A stretch of DNA of 47,374 nucleotides, from the NCBI GenBank assembly GCA_023414875.1, contig JAEZMV010000027.1:1-47374 (forward strand). Reading direction: 5' to 3'. The stretch comes from Bacillota bacterium (GTDB taxonomy: Bacteria > Bacillota > Clostridia > Lachnospirales > Lachnospiraceae). The translations under genes were made by a program, and so were the position numbers. Shown here in pieces: positions 25,008-33,247 of this stretch; the stretch's first letter is position 1; each line of letters starts with the position of its first letter. The notes below the pieces were generated by a model that had not been told where the DNA came from, made no database searches, and worked only from the letters and a program-made list of their open reading frames with translations.

Positions 25008-25724
25008 TTGAAAGAAAAATTATATACGATTCCGGTAATTGAAGCGTTTGAATCAGATTGTGAGTGTCCGATCTGTATCATGAGAAAAAAGTTGGAAACT
25101 AATGCAATTGAATTTACCATGGGACCGAGCTACATGGAGGATGATGTCAGAGAAGCTACCTCACGTCTGGGGTTTTGTGAAAAACATCTGGAGCAAATGT
25201 ATCAAAACCAGAATCGATTGGGCCTGGCGTTAATACTAAAAACCCATATGGACAAAATAGTAAAGGATGTTGAAAAACTTTCGGCTACGGGTATAAAAGG
25301 TATAACACCTTCTCTGTTTAAAAAGAAGGTAGAGGTTCCTGAAGTGATTTCTTATTTAAATGAGTTAGAAGTTAACTGTTTTGTTTGCCATAAGATTGAA
25401 GGTACCTTCAAGCGTTATATTGCGACTATTTTTCATCTATATCACCATGAAGCTGATTTCCGTAACACGTTGAAAGCCTCGAAGGGCTTTTGCACCAGTC
25501 ATTACAAAACGTTATACTCAACCGCACCTTCACATTTAAAAGGTGATGAGCTTATAGCTTTTCTTAACGAGATTAATCATCTTTATCTTGAAAATATGAA
25601 TAGGGTCAGAGATGATCTGGAGTGGTTTATCGATAAGTTTGACTATCGCTATGCAAATGAACCCTGGAAGAATGCAAAGGATGCATTACCAAGATCCATG
25701 CAGAAAACAAACAGTATATTTTAG
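25008..25724 (+). CDS. DUF6062 family protein
   Basis: This 238-aa protein begins with a TTG and a GGCGGG SD. It carries repeated Cys/His motifs (CECPIC at 18-23, GFCEKH, CFVCHKI and GFCTSH), two similar halves that probably each bind metal. This matches DUF6062, a clostridial family of unknown function. It forms the end of the glnS-DUF2225-DUF6062 cluster. Confidence 0.8.
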   Translation: MKEKLYTIPVIEAFESDCECPICIMRKKLETNAIEFTMGPSYMEDDVREATSRLGFCEKHLEQMYQNQNRLGLALILKTHMDKIVKDVEKLSATGIKGITPSLFKKKVEVPEVISYLNELEVNCFVCHKIEGTFKRYIATIFHLYHHEADFRNTLKASKGFCTSHYKTLYSTAPSHLKGDELIAFLNEINHLYLENMNRVRDDLEWFIDKFDYRYANEPWKNAKDALPRSMQKTNSIF

Positions 25725-25827
25725 TATAGAATAGAGGGTAGAAATTATATAATTTTGGATAAATAGTTAATGGGTGGTATATAATTTCTATATTGGAATA
25801 TACTTAAATAGTATGTAGAAGGGATTA

Positions 25828-25859
25828 GAAAGTTATTACCTAAAGGTAATAACTTTTTC
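25828..25859 (+). terminator. Terminator after DUF6062 gene
   Basis: GAAAGTTATTACC pairs with GGTAATAACTTTTTC around loop TAAA. Confidence 0.85.
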
Positions 25860-25861
25860 TT

Positions 25862-25949
25862 ATTTCATAGGAAAGTTCTCCGAACTTGCCTATAGAATAA
25901 AAAGCCTCTACGCAAGGCGAAACTCTTTCTTATTCGCCTAGTAGGGGCA
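25862..25949. repeat. Dispersed hairpin repeat, copy D (double hairpin)
   Basis: The first hairpin is ATAGG-A-AAGTTC / GAACTT-G-CCTAT, followed by AATAAAAAGCC. The second (25904-25949) pairs CCTCTAC with GTAGGGG and AGGCGAA with TTCGCCT. It is the most elaborate copy and directly follows the terminator. Confidence 0.65.
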
Positions 25950-26061
25950 CAATTTAATAGGGTTATTATTATAAAAATGATAAAAGATGAGAAAAAGTGA
26001 GAATAAGAGAGTAAATGAAAGAGATTATTAAATTTGCTACGAATTCGAATAAGAAATGAAG

Positions 26062-26090
26062 TTGCATATTAAAGGCAAATTTACTAATAT
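26062..26090 (+). promoter_or_regulatory. groESL promoter
   Basis: TTGCAT (26062-26067), a 17-bp spacer and TAATAT (26085-26090) lie directly upstream of CIRCE, as usual for HrcA-controlled genes. Confidence 0.7.
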
Positions 26091-26101
26091 ATAAACAGCA
26101 G

Positions 26102-26128
26102 TTAGCACTCGATTAAGTGGAGTGCTAA
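26102..26128. promoter_or_regulatory. CIRCE element (HrcA operator)
   Basis: TTAGCACTC, nine bases and GAGTGCTAA match the CIRCE consensus perfectly. HrcA repression of groESL is expected. Confidence 0.97.
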
Positions 26129-26177
26129 TAATTCTCTAAAGTATTACACATACCAAATTTGAAGGAGGAAATATGAT

Positions 26178-26465
26178 ATGAAACTTGTACCATTAGGAGA
26201 TAAGGTAGTATTAAAGCAATTAGTTGCTGAAGAAACAACAAAATCAGGTATTGTGTTACCTGGCCAGGCAAAAGAAAAGCCGCAGCAAGCGTCCGTTATC
26301 GCAGTAGGACCCGGCGGAATGGTAGACGGGAAAGAAGTTGTTATGCAGGTTAAAGTGGGCGATAAAGTAATTTATTCAAAATATGCCGGCACAGAAGTAA
26401 AACTCGAGGACGAAGAGTTTATCATAGTGAAGCAAAATGATATTGTTGCTGTAGTAGAAGACTAA
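26178..26465 (+). CDS. groES: Co-chaperonin GroES
   Basis: This 95-aa Cpn10 forms the heptameric lid of GroEL. It has the N-terminal PLGDKVVLKQ, the mobile-loop region around TTKSGIVLPG (residues 20-29) and VGDKVIYSKYAGTEV. GAAGGAGG lies upstream and groEL follows after 20 bp. It is controlled by the CIRCE element. Confidence 0.97.
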   Translation: MKLVPLGDKVVLKQLVAEETTKSGIVLPGQAKEKPQQASVIAVGPGGMVDGKEVVMQVKVGDKVIYSKYAGTEVKLEDEEFIIVKQNDIVAVVED

Positions 26466-26485
26466 TAAAAAAGGAGAGATAAAAA

Positions 26486-28108
26486 ATGGCAAAGGAAATT
26501 AAATACGGCTCTGAAGCAAGAGCAGCTCTTGAAATAGGCGTTAATAAATTGGCGAATACCGTAAAAGTAACACTGGGACCGAAGGGTAGAAATGTTGTAC
26601 TTGATAAATCCTTTGGAGCACCGTTAATTACAAACGATGGTGTTACTATTGCAAAAGAGATTGAATTAGAGGATCCATTTGAGAACATGGGGGCACAACT
26701 TGTAAAGGAAGTTGCAACTAAGACAAATGACGTAGCAGGTGATGGAACAACAACCGCTACCGTTCTTGCTCAGGCTATGATTACAGAGGGTATTAAGAAC
26801 TTAGCTGCAGGAGCTAACCCGATTATCTTAAGAAAGGGTATGAAGAAGGCTACTGATTGTGCAGTTGATTCAATCTTAAAGATGAGCTCTACCTTAAATG
26901 GTAAGGAGCAGATCGCAAGAGTTGCAGCGATTTCTGCCGGAGATGATGCGGTTGGACAATTAGTTGCTGATGCGATGGAGAAGGTTTCTAATGACGGTGT
27001 AATCACAATTGAAGAGTCAAAAACGATGAAGACTGAGCTTGATCTTGTAGAAGGTATGCAGTTTGATCGTGGATATGTATCCGCTTATATGTGTACTGAT
27101 ATGGATAAGATGGAGGCGAATCTGGATAATCCGTATATCTTGATTACTGACAAGAAGATCTCTAATATTCAGGAAATCCTTCCGGTATTAGAGCAAATCG
27201 TTCAAACCGGTGCTAGATTACTCGTAATTGCTGAGGATGTAGAGGGCGAGGCTCTTACAACTTTAGTTATTAATAAACTAAGAGGAACCTTTACCGTTGT
27301 AGCTGTTAAGGCTCCCGGTTATGGTGACAGAAGAAAAGCTATGTTACAGGATATTGCGATTTTAACCGGCGGTACCGTAATTTCCGATGAATTAGGCCTT
27401 GACTTAAAGGAAGCTACCTTAGAACAATTAGGTCGTGCAAAATCAGTTAAGGTTCAGAAGGAAAACACTATCATCGTTGACGGTGAAGGCAAGAAGGCTG
27501 AAATTGATGCAAGAATTGCTCAGATAAAAACTCAGATCGAAGAAACCACCTCCGAATTTGATAAAGAAAAATTACAGGAAAGACTTGCTAAACTGGCAGG
27601 TGGAGTGGCTGTTATCAGAGTTGGAGCTGCCACTGAGACAGAGATGAAGGAGAACAAGCTTCGTATGGAAGATGCACTTGCAGCTACCAGAGCAGCAGTT
27701 GAAGAAGGAATCATCGCAGGCGGCGGTTCAGCATACATTCATGCTTCCAAGGATGTTGCTAAGTTGGCTGCATCGTTAGAAGGTGATGAGAAGACAGGTG
27801 CTAATATCATATTGAAAGCATTAGAATCTCCTTTATACAGCATAGTTTTTAATGCCGGTTTAGAAGGCTCCGTTGTAATCAGCAAGGTTAAAGAAAGCGA
27901 ACCGGGTGTCGGCTTTGATGCATTAGCAGAAGAATATGTGGATATGGTTAAGGCTGGCATTCTTGATCCTACTAAGGTAGCAAGAAGTGCTCTTCAAAAT
28001 GCAACCAGTGTTGCTTCCACCTTATTAACAACAGAATCTGTAGTAGCAAATATTAAGAGCAACGAGCCTGCAATGCCTGCAGGTGGCGGCGGAATGGGTA
28101 TGATGTAA
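26486..28108 (+). CDS. groEL: Chaperonin GroEL
   Basis: This 540-aa 60-kDa chaperonin forms the double heptameric folding chamber. It shows NDGVTIAKEI, the ATP-binding GDGTTTATVLAQ near residue 85, the family signature AAVEEGIIAGGG near 400 and a GGMGMM tail. It is co-transcribed with groES and closed by a strong terminator. No truncation is seen. Confidence 0.98.
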   Translation: MAKEIKYGSEARAALEIGVNKLANTVKVTLGPKGRNVVLDKSFGAPLITNDGVTIAKEIELEDPFENMGAQLVKEVATKTNDVAGDGTTTATVLAQAMITEGIKNLAAGANPIILRKGMKKATDCAVDSILKMSSTLNGKEQIARVAAISAGDDAVGQLVADAMEKVSNDGVITIEESKTMKTELDLVEGMQFDRGYVSAYMCTDMDKMEANLDNPYILITDKKISNIQEILPVLEQIVQTGARLLVIAEDVEGEALTTLVINKLRGTFTVVAVKAPGYGDRRKAMLQDIAILTGGTVISDELGLDLKEATLEQLGRAKSVKVQKENTIIVDGEGKKAEIDARIAQIKTQIEETTSEFDKEKLQERLAKLAGGVAVIRVGAATETEMKENKLRMEDALAATRAAVEEGIIAGGGSAYIHASKDVAKLAASLEGDEKTGANIILKALESPLYSIVFNAGLEGSVVISKVKESEPGVGFDALAEEYVDMVKAGILDPTKVARSALQNATSVASTLLTTESVVANIKSNEPAMPAGGGGMGMM

Positions 28109-28152
28109 GCCCATTTATAATCTAATAAAGAGCTTAAATAAGGGATTGATAT

Positions 28153-28203
28153 GGAATGTTACAAACAGTTAATAATTTAATTGTTTGTAACATTCCCTTT
28201 TTA
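28153..28203 (+). terminator. groESL terminator
   Basis: GGAATGTTACAAACA pairs perfectly with TGTTTGTAACATTCC, followed by CTTTTTATT. Confidence 0.93.
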
Positions 28204-28238
28204 TTACATAGGAAAGTTCTCTGAACTTACCTATGTAA
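28204..28238. repeat. Dispersed hairpin repeat, copy E
   Basis: TTACATAGG-A-AAGTTC and GAACTT-A-CCTATGTAA form an almost perfect 15-bp hairpin with a TCT loop. It shares AGGAAAGTTCTC with copy D and follows the groESL terminator. Confidence 0.65.
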
Positions 28239-28312
28239 CGCGGAGAGTCTGCTTTGCTCAATGCATATTATAGGCTGAAATACATATAATACGCCATTAT
28301 GGAGGTGATTTT

Positions 28313-28534
28313 ATGGAGCCTGATATACCAATTCTTCCGATTCAAACAGGCTTGGCAGGTTATTTTGGTTTTCCTAATTATTATCCTGGGCTTTATGAGT
28401 CCGCAGATGAAGGTAATGAATTTTTAAATAACCTGGATTCTGACACCAGAGATTATGTAATAAAACACACGGAGGAATTTAGAACAAGGTCAGATGTGAT
28501 TAATTGTATTAATGAACTTCATAGAAAAGGCTAA
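28313..28534 (+). CDS. Small orphan protein
   Basis: This 73-aa acidic protein is not recognised. GGAGGTGAT at 28301-28309 is an excellent SD and a terminator begins at its stop, so it is very likely expressed. The N-terminal half is rich in Pro, Gly and Tyr (GYFGFPNYYPGLYES). The C-terminal half is amphipathic helix (DSDTRDYVIKHTEEFRTRSD). There is no signal peptide. Confidence 0.7.
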   Translation: MEPDIPILPIQTGLAGYFGFPNYYPGLYESADEGNEFLNNLDSDTRDYVIKHTEEFRTRSDVINCINELHRKG

Positions 28535-28553
28535 GAGGGATCTTAGCTTTTTT
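28530..28553 (+). terminator. Terminator after small orphan gene
   Basis: GCTAAGA-GGGA-TCTTAGC is followed by six Ts. It overlaps the stop codon. Confidence 0.88.
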
Positions 28554-28585
28554 CATGAAGTTCATTTATTTAAAATTACAGATAT

Positions 28586-28614
28586 TTGACAGAAGTAAAT
28601 ATTAATGTTAATTT
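28586..28614 (+). promoter_or_regulatory. Promoter of VOC gene
   Basis: TTGACA (28586-28591), a 17-bp spacer and TAATTT (28609-28614) lie 36 bp before the VOC start codon. Confidence 0.55.
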
Positions 28615-28650
28615 GTTTTTGAGATATTCATATAAACAGAAGGAGAAGTT

Positions 28651-29097
28651 ATGTTTCGATACGTACATACTAATATCATAGCAAAAGACAGTAAGAAGCT
28701 GATTGAGTTTTATAAAGAAATTTTTCGTTGTAAGAGTATAGGGGAAACCAGAGACTTGAAAGGGGAATGGCTTGATAAAATGACAGGAGTTAAGAATGCC
28801 CATATAGTTGGGGAGCATTTATGCCTGCCAGGATATGATGAAACACATCCTACGCTTGAGATATTTTCCTATGATGAAATGATTGAATTGGATAAGAGAT
28901 ATATTAATCAGTATGGTTATGCGCATTTGGCCTTTGAAGTAGATAATGTCAGAGAAACCCTGGATAGAATCATAAACGCCGGTGGTGGACAGATTGGTGA
29001 AGTTGTAACGACTGAATATAAAGATGGGAGAAAGGCCGTATTTGTATATGCAGCAGATATTGAAGGAAATATCGTAGAATTGCAAAGCTGGTCATAA
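28651..29097 (+). CDS. VOC superfamily (glyoxalase-like) protein
   Basis: This 148-aa protein has two beta-alpha-beta-beta-beta modules of the vicinal oxygen chelate fold. It starts YVHTNIIAKDSKKLIEFYKE. Later segments are HLAFEVDNVRETLDRI and DIEGNIVELQSW, with the likely metal ligands His near the start and Glu near the end. The substrate is unknown. AAGGAG precedes the ATG. Confidence 0.85.
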   Translation: MFRYVHTNIIAKDSKKLIEFYKEIFRCKSIGETRDLKGEWLDKMTGVKNAHIVGEHLCLPGYDETHPTLEIFSYDEMIELDKRYINQYGYAHLAFEVDNVRETLDRIINAGGGQIGEVVTTEYKDGRKAVFVYAADIEGNIVELQSWS

Positions 29098-29166
29098 AAT
29101 CAATTATTGTTAGGTTGAAATATAAGCTGGTCGATGTAAAGTTTATTATAAAATTTGTCACAATCA

Positions 29167-29204
29167 AGGGCTAATGTATGAACTTTTTAGTATACAATAG
29201 CCCT
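29167..29204. terminator. Hairpin between convergent genes
   Basis: AGGGCTA (29167) pairs with TAGCCCT (29198) with an inner TGTAT/ATACA stem. It can serve the VOC gene and the minus-strand lipoprotein. T-runs are weak. Confidence 0.55.
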
Positions 29205-29220
29205 CATCTTATCATATTGA

Positions 29221-30726
29221 TTAATAATTATATAAAACTTCAATCTTATCGCCACCCGGTTCTTGTCTTAAGACTGTTGACTTAATTCTACGGTAACCAT
29301 CCCTCCATCCTATGCTAACTTCCGGATCATATTCATTTGCTTCCAGCTTATAATAAACCCAACCATCGCAAAGCTCGATGTTTTTAATCGTGTAGTGGTA
29401 GTCCAGTGCTTTATCCAGGTCTAGGTGACTGTAGTCAACCGCGGGAATTAGTTTTGTCATATTCATCTCTGCATTATTATAGATATAGATTCCGCCGTCA
29501 TATTCAAATGGTACTCCTTCAGGATGTATGATAAAAGAGGTCTCTTCTATAACATTGGTTCGTAAGTTTAATGCATACTTCTCTTGCCCTTCTATTTGAG
29601 TATAGAAAAGGATTTCATCATCCTTCTCTTTGGTAACATAAAAGATATCGTCAACCATATGATCATAGGAAGCTTTCCCGTCTTCGGATACCCCCAAGAG
29701 CAGGGTATAATCGCTACCATCCTTATTAACCTTAGCAATATGACCACCCTGATAAAAATGCCCCGATCCGGCATATATTCCATAGGAAAAGTAAATGGTA
29801 TCTCCTACAAACTGAAGACAGGGGATATCAAAGTAGTCATTCTCATATTCATATAGTTCTAAGGTTTCATTTACCAGCAATTTTTCATTGGAACCATCGA
29901 TATTCACACTGCATATAATAAGCTCATTTATTTTAGGGGTTCCGTATTCTAATCCGCCATAATAGTAGATAACACCATTATTTAACCCTAAGAAGTTGAC
30001 AATGGGGGTGTTCAATTTAAGATACTTGGTTTCACCGTTTGAACCATCAATTGTAGATAATTGATAGGTGTTGTTATCCTTTAAAAAACAGACAAGCGTT
30101 CCGGACTTTTCGTCAATGCCCAAGATCCAGCCTTCTCCTAATTCCTGCTCATTACTTCCGTCGAGATTAACGGAATATATCATTTGTTCATATCCCTTAT
30201 TAAACTTTTCCAGATACATACGATCGTTGCTGATATATATTTTTCCTTCGCCGGTGTCCGGAAAAGCAATTTCTATCGTACCGTCCTTTTGGATTTGCAT
30301 TATATTCGTAGAAATCCCATGGATTGTATTATAACCACCCAAAACACCGGTTGTTTCATAATTATCAGCTGTATATTGTCGGTAATATACATTTCCCTGA
30401 TATTCTACATAATTGCCGCCATTATTATAGACTTCTTTTGCTATCGCATCAGAACCCTTATTAATCTCTTTATCCGAACTGTTTTTTGAAGTATCATTAT
30501 CCTGCTTCTCAGCCTCATTGTTATCCTCTTCGTCCTCAGGCTGTCTGGTTATCTCCCAGGAATCATCAGAATCCTCGTTCTCTGTCTCAGAATCACGGAA
30601 TACCCCATCGTCATTCTTTTTGCACGCAGTGATAAATAAGGAAATAATTATTAGTATGATACATAAATATAGCATTCTTCGGATAACTTTAACTTCTCCG
30701 AGTTTATTCCATAAAATTATTTTCAT
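29221..30726 (-). CDS. DUF5050 domain lipoprotein
   Basis: This 501-aa secreted protein has a hydrophobic N-terminus ending in a lipobox (FITAC, Cys35), then an acidic Asp/Glu/Asn-rich linker (about 40-95). A repeat-rich beta-propeller-like domain follows (blocks such as IYYYGGLEYG, TIYFSYGIYAG and DGWVYYKLE), typical of DUF5050. It probably binds at the cell surface. The ligand is unknown. The start is uncertain: the SD AGGAAGG is 14 nt from the ATG, but a start at Met18 would lose the basic n-region. Confidence 0.75.
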   Translation of the reverse strand: MKIILWNKLGEVKVIRRMLYLCIILIIISLFITACKKNDDGVFRDSETENEDSDDSWEITRQPEDEEDNNEAEKQDNDTSKNSSDKEINKGSDAIAKEVYNNGGNYVEYQGNVYYRQYTADNYETTGVLGGYNTIHGISTNIMQIQKDGTIEIAFPDTGEGKIYISNDRMYLEKFNKGYEQMIYSVNLDGSNEQELGEGWILGIDEKSGTLVCFLKDNNTYQLSTIDGSNGETKYLKLNTPIVNFLGLNNGVIYYYGGLEYGTPKINELIICSVNIDGSNEKLLVNETLELYEYENDYFDIPCLQFVGDTIYFSYGIYAGSGHFYQGGHIAKVNKDGSDYTLLLGVSEDGKASYDHMVDDIFYVTKEKDDEILFYTQIEGQEKYALNLRTNVIEETSFIIHPEGVPFEYDGGIYIYNNAEMNMTKLIPAVDYSHLDLDKALDYHYTIKNIELCDGWVYYKLEANEYDPEVSIGWRDGYRRIKSTVLRQEPGGDKIEVLYNY

Positions 30727-30755
30727 AATTATTCTACATTCCTTCCTATAAATTA

Positions 30756-30910
30756 GTTAGTGTAGGTATGAGTGCCATTACGCACACATCGCAGTTCTTC
30801 CTAAGCGAATTATCTAATTCGTTATGTAAATTTTGCCTTTTAATTCACATAAACGCCCATGCTTTATGGGCATGTCTCGCATGTTTTTTTGCGAGACTAT
30901 TCACACTAAC
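30756..30910. repeat. Inverted-repeat-bounded element, MITE-like
   Basis: GTTAGTGT (30756) and ACACTAAC (30903) bound 155 bp that contain two strong internal hairpins and no ORF. No target duplication is seen, so mobility is unproven. Confidence 0.35.
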
Positions 30911-30951
30911 GAAGCATGGCTGCTTTTGCCGCAAATGCTTCATGGAAAACA

Positions 30952-30976
30952 AAGAATTCAACTTTGTTGAATTCTT
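30952..30976 (-). terminator. Terminator of amidase gene
   Basis: AAGAATTCAAC-TTT-GTTGAATTCTT is a perfect 11-bp stem. On the minus strand it is followed by TGTTTTCC, and it is about 80 nt past the amidase stop. Confidence 0.65.
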
Positions 30977-31054
30977 TTTCAAACAAATCACATAAGTTTA
31001 CTCTTTATATTATATCATCTGTTATATTTTATGTAATTATTTTTACTTTCATGT

Positions 31055-32011
31055 TTACTCATAATACTGCTCGATGCCATCGCAGATACCCTGAACAATT
31101 TGATTCTGATATACCTCAGTTTGCAGGAGCCTATCCTCTTTTTCGTTTGACATAAAACCCATCTCTATAATGCTTACCGGAATGCTGCACCAATTAATTC
31201 CGCTCATATCATCTCTTACATCAGCACCTTGGTTTTTTGCTCCGGTATAGTCGCAGATAGAGGCTAAAATTGCTTTCGATAAGGCACCGCTAGCATCACT
31301 AAGTTCGGATACATATGGATTATCCTTCGAAGGATAAATAGTACAGACTCCATTCACACTATTATCGTCGGTACTGTTTGCATGAATTCGGATGAATATG
31401 TCGGCTCCGCTTTCATTTGCCATAATAGCACGTTCTTTATTGCTAAGGTTAATGTCATGAGTCTCCCTGATCATAAATACCTCATAGCCTCGATTAATTA
31501 ATTCCTCTTTTACTTTTTTTGCGATAATCAGATTCAATTCATATTCAGCGACACCGGAAGCGACACCCACAGTCCCTGAGCTTACCTTAGGCTTTGTTTT
31601 TGATGCACCTGGGCCGATAGCTTCCTCCTCATAATTGCCTGTACTCTGATGGCCTGCATCAATCGCAATTATCTTTATTTTTTCATTACTATCATTCCTG
31701 GAAGTGTTGCCGGAGGTATTTTCAGTTTCTTTGTTATCCCCAAAGTCTTCATCACTGTTATCAGTGTCGGGAAGATTAGTTTTATCACTGGCATTCGCAT
31801 CAGTGAGACTGATATCATCGTTATCATTTGCTTCAGATACTTCTTGTTCACTATTTTCATCACTGTTTTCGCTTATATGATCTTCATGGATATTGTTATC
31901 CAATACATTTTTTTCATTACTTGTGGCTTCCATGGAGGAATAAACCGTAATAATCATTAGTAATAGGAATACCAGAGAAGCCCCTATGAGTCGCACACGC
32001 TTCTTTATCAA
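31055..32011 (-). CDS. N-acetylmuramoyl-L-alanine amidase (Amidase_3)
   Basis: This 318-aa membrane-anchored enzyme cleaves the lactyl-amide bond of peptidoglycan. It has one N-terminal membrane segment (about 6-24), an Asp/Asn/Ser-rich linker (30-110) and an Amidase_3 domain. Zinc ligands are His121 (IDAGH), a Glu in VAEYELNL (about 156) and His210 (IRIHAN). The catalytic Glu lies in SIIEMGF near the end. It is similar to the CwlD/AmiC catalytic domain. The start is a TTG at 32011 with an AAAGGT SD at long spacing. Confidence 0.88.
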   Translation of the reverse strand: MIKKRVRLIGASLVFLLLMIITVYSSMEATSNEKNVLDNNIHEDHISENSDENSEQEVSEANDNDDISLTDANASDKTNLPDTDNSDEDFGDNKETENTSGNTSRNDSNEKIKIIAIDAGHQSTGNYEEEAIGPGASKTKPKVSSGTVGVASGVAEYELNLIIAKKVKEELINRGYEVFMIRETHDINLSNKERAIMANESGADIFIRIHANSTDDNSVNGVCTIYPSKDNPYVSELSDASGALSKAILASICDYTGAKNQGADVRDDMSGINWCSIPVSIIEMGFMSNEKEDRLLQTEVYQNQIVQGICDGIEQYYE

Positions 32012-32260
32012 ATTAAGTTACCATACCTTTCTTCAAAGCTATACCTGCCTGTTTTTCACCAAATAATTTAGTGTTCGAATTAAGAGAATAAGCTTTACTA
32101 ATTCAAGCTTCCTATCTATGTAAAATATATCTATTATTATACTGATACTTGATAGGAAAGACAAGATGTTATCATTTATTGCATAAAAAGAAAGTTATAC
32201 CGCATATGATATATTAATTATGATATAGGAGTGGGGTAATAAGGTATCTATAATTATTGA
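32012..32260. other. Divergent spacer between amidase and thiT
   Basis: The spacer is AT-rich. It should contain the amidase promoter on the minus strand, but I cannot fix one. The thiT promoter begins at its right edge. Confidence 0.4.
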
Positions 32261-32289
32261 TTGACAGTCAAAGAAAAATTGATTATGAT
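32261..32289 (+). promoter_or_regulatory. thiT promoter
   Basis: TTGACA (32261-32266), a 17-bp spacer and TATGAT (32284-32289) lie directly upstream of the TPP riboswitch. Confidence 0.8.
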
Positions 32290-32318
32290 AAAGCAGTACA
32301 AAATAATAAGTAATTTGT

Positions 32319-32408
32319 TTGCTAGGGGAGCCCAGAGCTGAGAGGTATGAGATTCATACATACTGACCCTTACTACTTGATCCGGATAATACCGGCGGAA
32401 GGAAGCGA
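32319..32408 (+). ncRNA. TPP riboswitch (THI element)
   Basis: The conserved core is present: GGGGAGCCC, GCTGAGAGGTATGAGA, ACCCTTACTACTTGATCCGG, ATAATACCGGCGGAAGGAAG. P1 can form between TTGCT (32319-32323) and AGCGA (32404-32408). It should repress thiT when thiamine pyrophosphate is bound. Confidence 0.95.
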
Positions 32409-32424
32409 TATAATCAAGTGGCCC

Positions 32425-32455
32425 CCTCCGATGCAATAAATAGGAGGATTTTTTT
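32425..32455 (+). promoter_or_regulatory. SD-sequestering hairpin / terminator of thiT riboswitch
   Basis: CCTCC (32425-32429) pairs with GGAGG (32443-32447), which is the thiT SD. A run of Ts leads into the ATG. The hairpin could hide the SD, act as a terminator, or both. It is the likely expression platform. Confidence 0.65.
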
Positions 32456-33154
32456 ATGTTTGAAAAGGTTTTGAATTTTTTAACAACAAAAAAGGTGTAT
32501 TCTGAGACAGAAGTCTACTATACTCCTACCTTGGCTGGTAACATTGCTTTATTTATTCTGATTGCCTTGCTATTTGTCTTAATGGCAGCCTTTACCAGAA
32601 GTAAGAAACAGATTCTGGTGAAGCAATTAGCATTTTCAGCTATGGGTGTTACCTTAGCGGTAGTAACATCCTTTATTAGGGTTGCTAAGTTACCATATGG
32701 CGGGTCCATTACGTTGTTTAGTATGTTCTTTGTTTGTCTGATTGGTTTTCTGTATGGAGCAAAAGCGGGTATATTGACAGGTATAGCTTACGGTTTTCTG
32801 AATCTTATTTTGGATCCCACAATCATACATCCGATTCAAATGTTACTGGATTATCCTATTGCATATGGTTTCTTAGGACTTACCGGTATATTCTCCAAAT
32901 CTAAATTTGGTATGATTAAAGGATATTTTCTGGGAGTACTTGGAAGGTATTTGTGTCATGTAATATCCGGATACATATTCTTTAGCATGTATACACCTGA
33001 TGGTTGGAATCCGATTGCGTATACAATATGGTATAATTCGCTCTATATCGTGCCTGAAGCGGTAGCTACTATCATATTACTTTGTATTCCACAAATCCAA
33101 AATGCATTAAAGGTAGTTAAGAGAATGGTAGTACAGGAATATATTATTTCATAA
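32456..33154 (+). CDS. thiT: Thiamine transporter ThiT (ECF S-component)
   Basis: This 232-aa membrane protein has about six hydrophobic helices. It matches ThiT: FIRVAKLPYGGSITLFSMFF, GILTGIAYGFLNLILDP and a Trp/Tyr-rich thiamine site in PDGWNPIAYTIWYNSLY. It works with the shared ECF energising module, which is not in the window. The upstream TPP riboswitch confirms the substrate. The AGGAGG SD is inside the riboswitch platform. Confidence 0.95.
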   Translation: MFEKVLNFLTTKKVYSETEVYYTPTLAGNIALFILIALLFVLMAAFTRSKKQILVKQLAFSAMGVTLAVVTSFIRVAKLPYGGSITLFSMFFVCLIGFLYGAKAGILTGIAYGFLNLILDPTIIHPIQMLLDYPIAYGFLGLTGIFSKSKFGMIKGYFLGVLGRYLCHVISGYIFFSMYTPDGWNPIAYTIWYNSLYIVPEAVATIILLCIPQIQNALKVVKRMVVQEYIIS

Positions 33155-33247
33155 TAAAATATGTTTTATGGCGAAACAGTAGATGGATAATTTCTTACGA
33201 TGAAACTGCATATAATTGATAAAAACGACTTATATGAGGGTAGTAGA

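Larger units (their letters stand above)
25950..26177. other. groESL upstream region
   Basis: The region contains the heat-shock promoter and CIRCE operator, listed separately. Nothing else is evident. Confidence 0.7.
30727..31054. other. Structured spacer between minus-strand genes
   Basis: There is no gene. An inverted-repeat-bounded block lies at 30756-30910. Inner hairpins are GCCCATGC/GCATGGGC-like at about 30855-30872 and TCTCGC/GCGAGA at 30881-30898. GAAGCAT/ATGCTTC spans about 30911-30941. The amidase terminator is at 30952-30976. Confidence 0.55.

Noticed and set aside
29584..30751. Several plus-strand frames opposite the DUF5050 gene
   Set aside because: They are antisense shadows of a well-supported minus-strand lipoprotein gene and lack SD sites.
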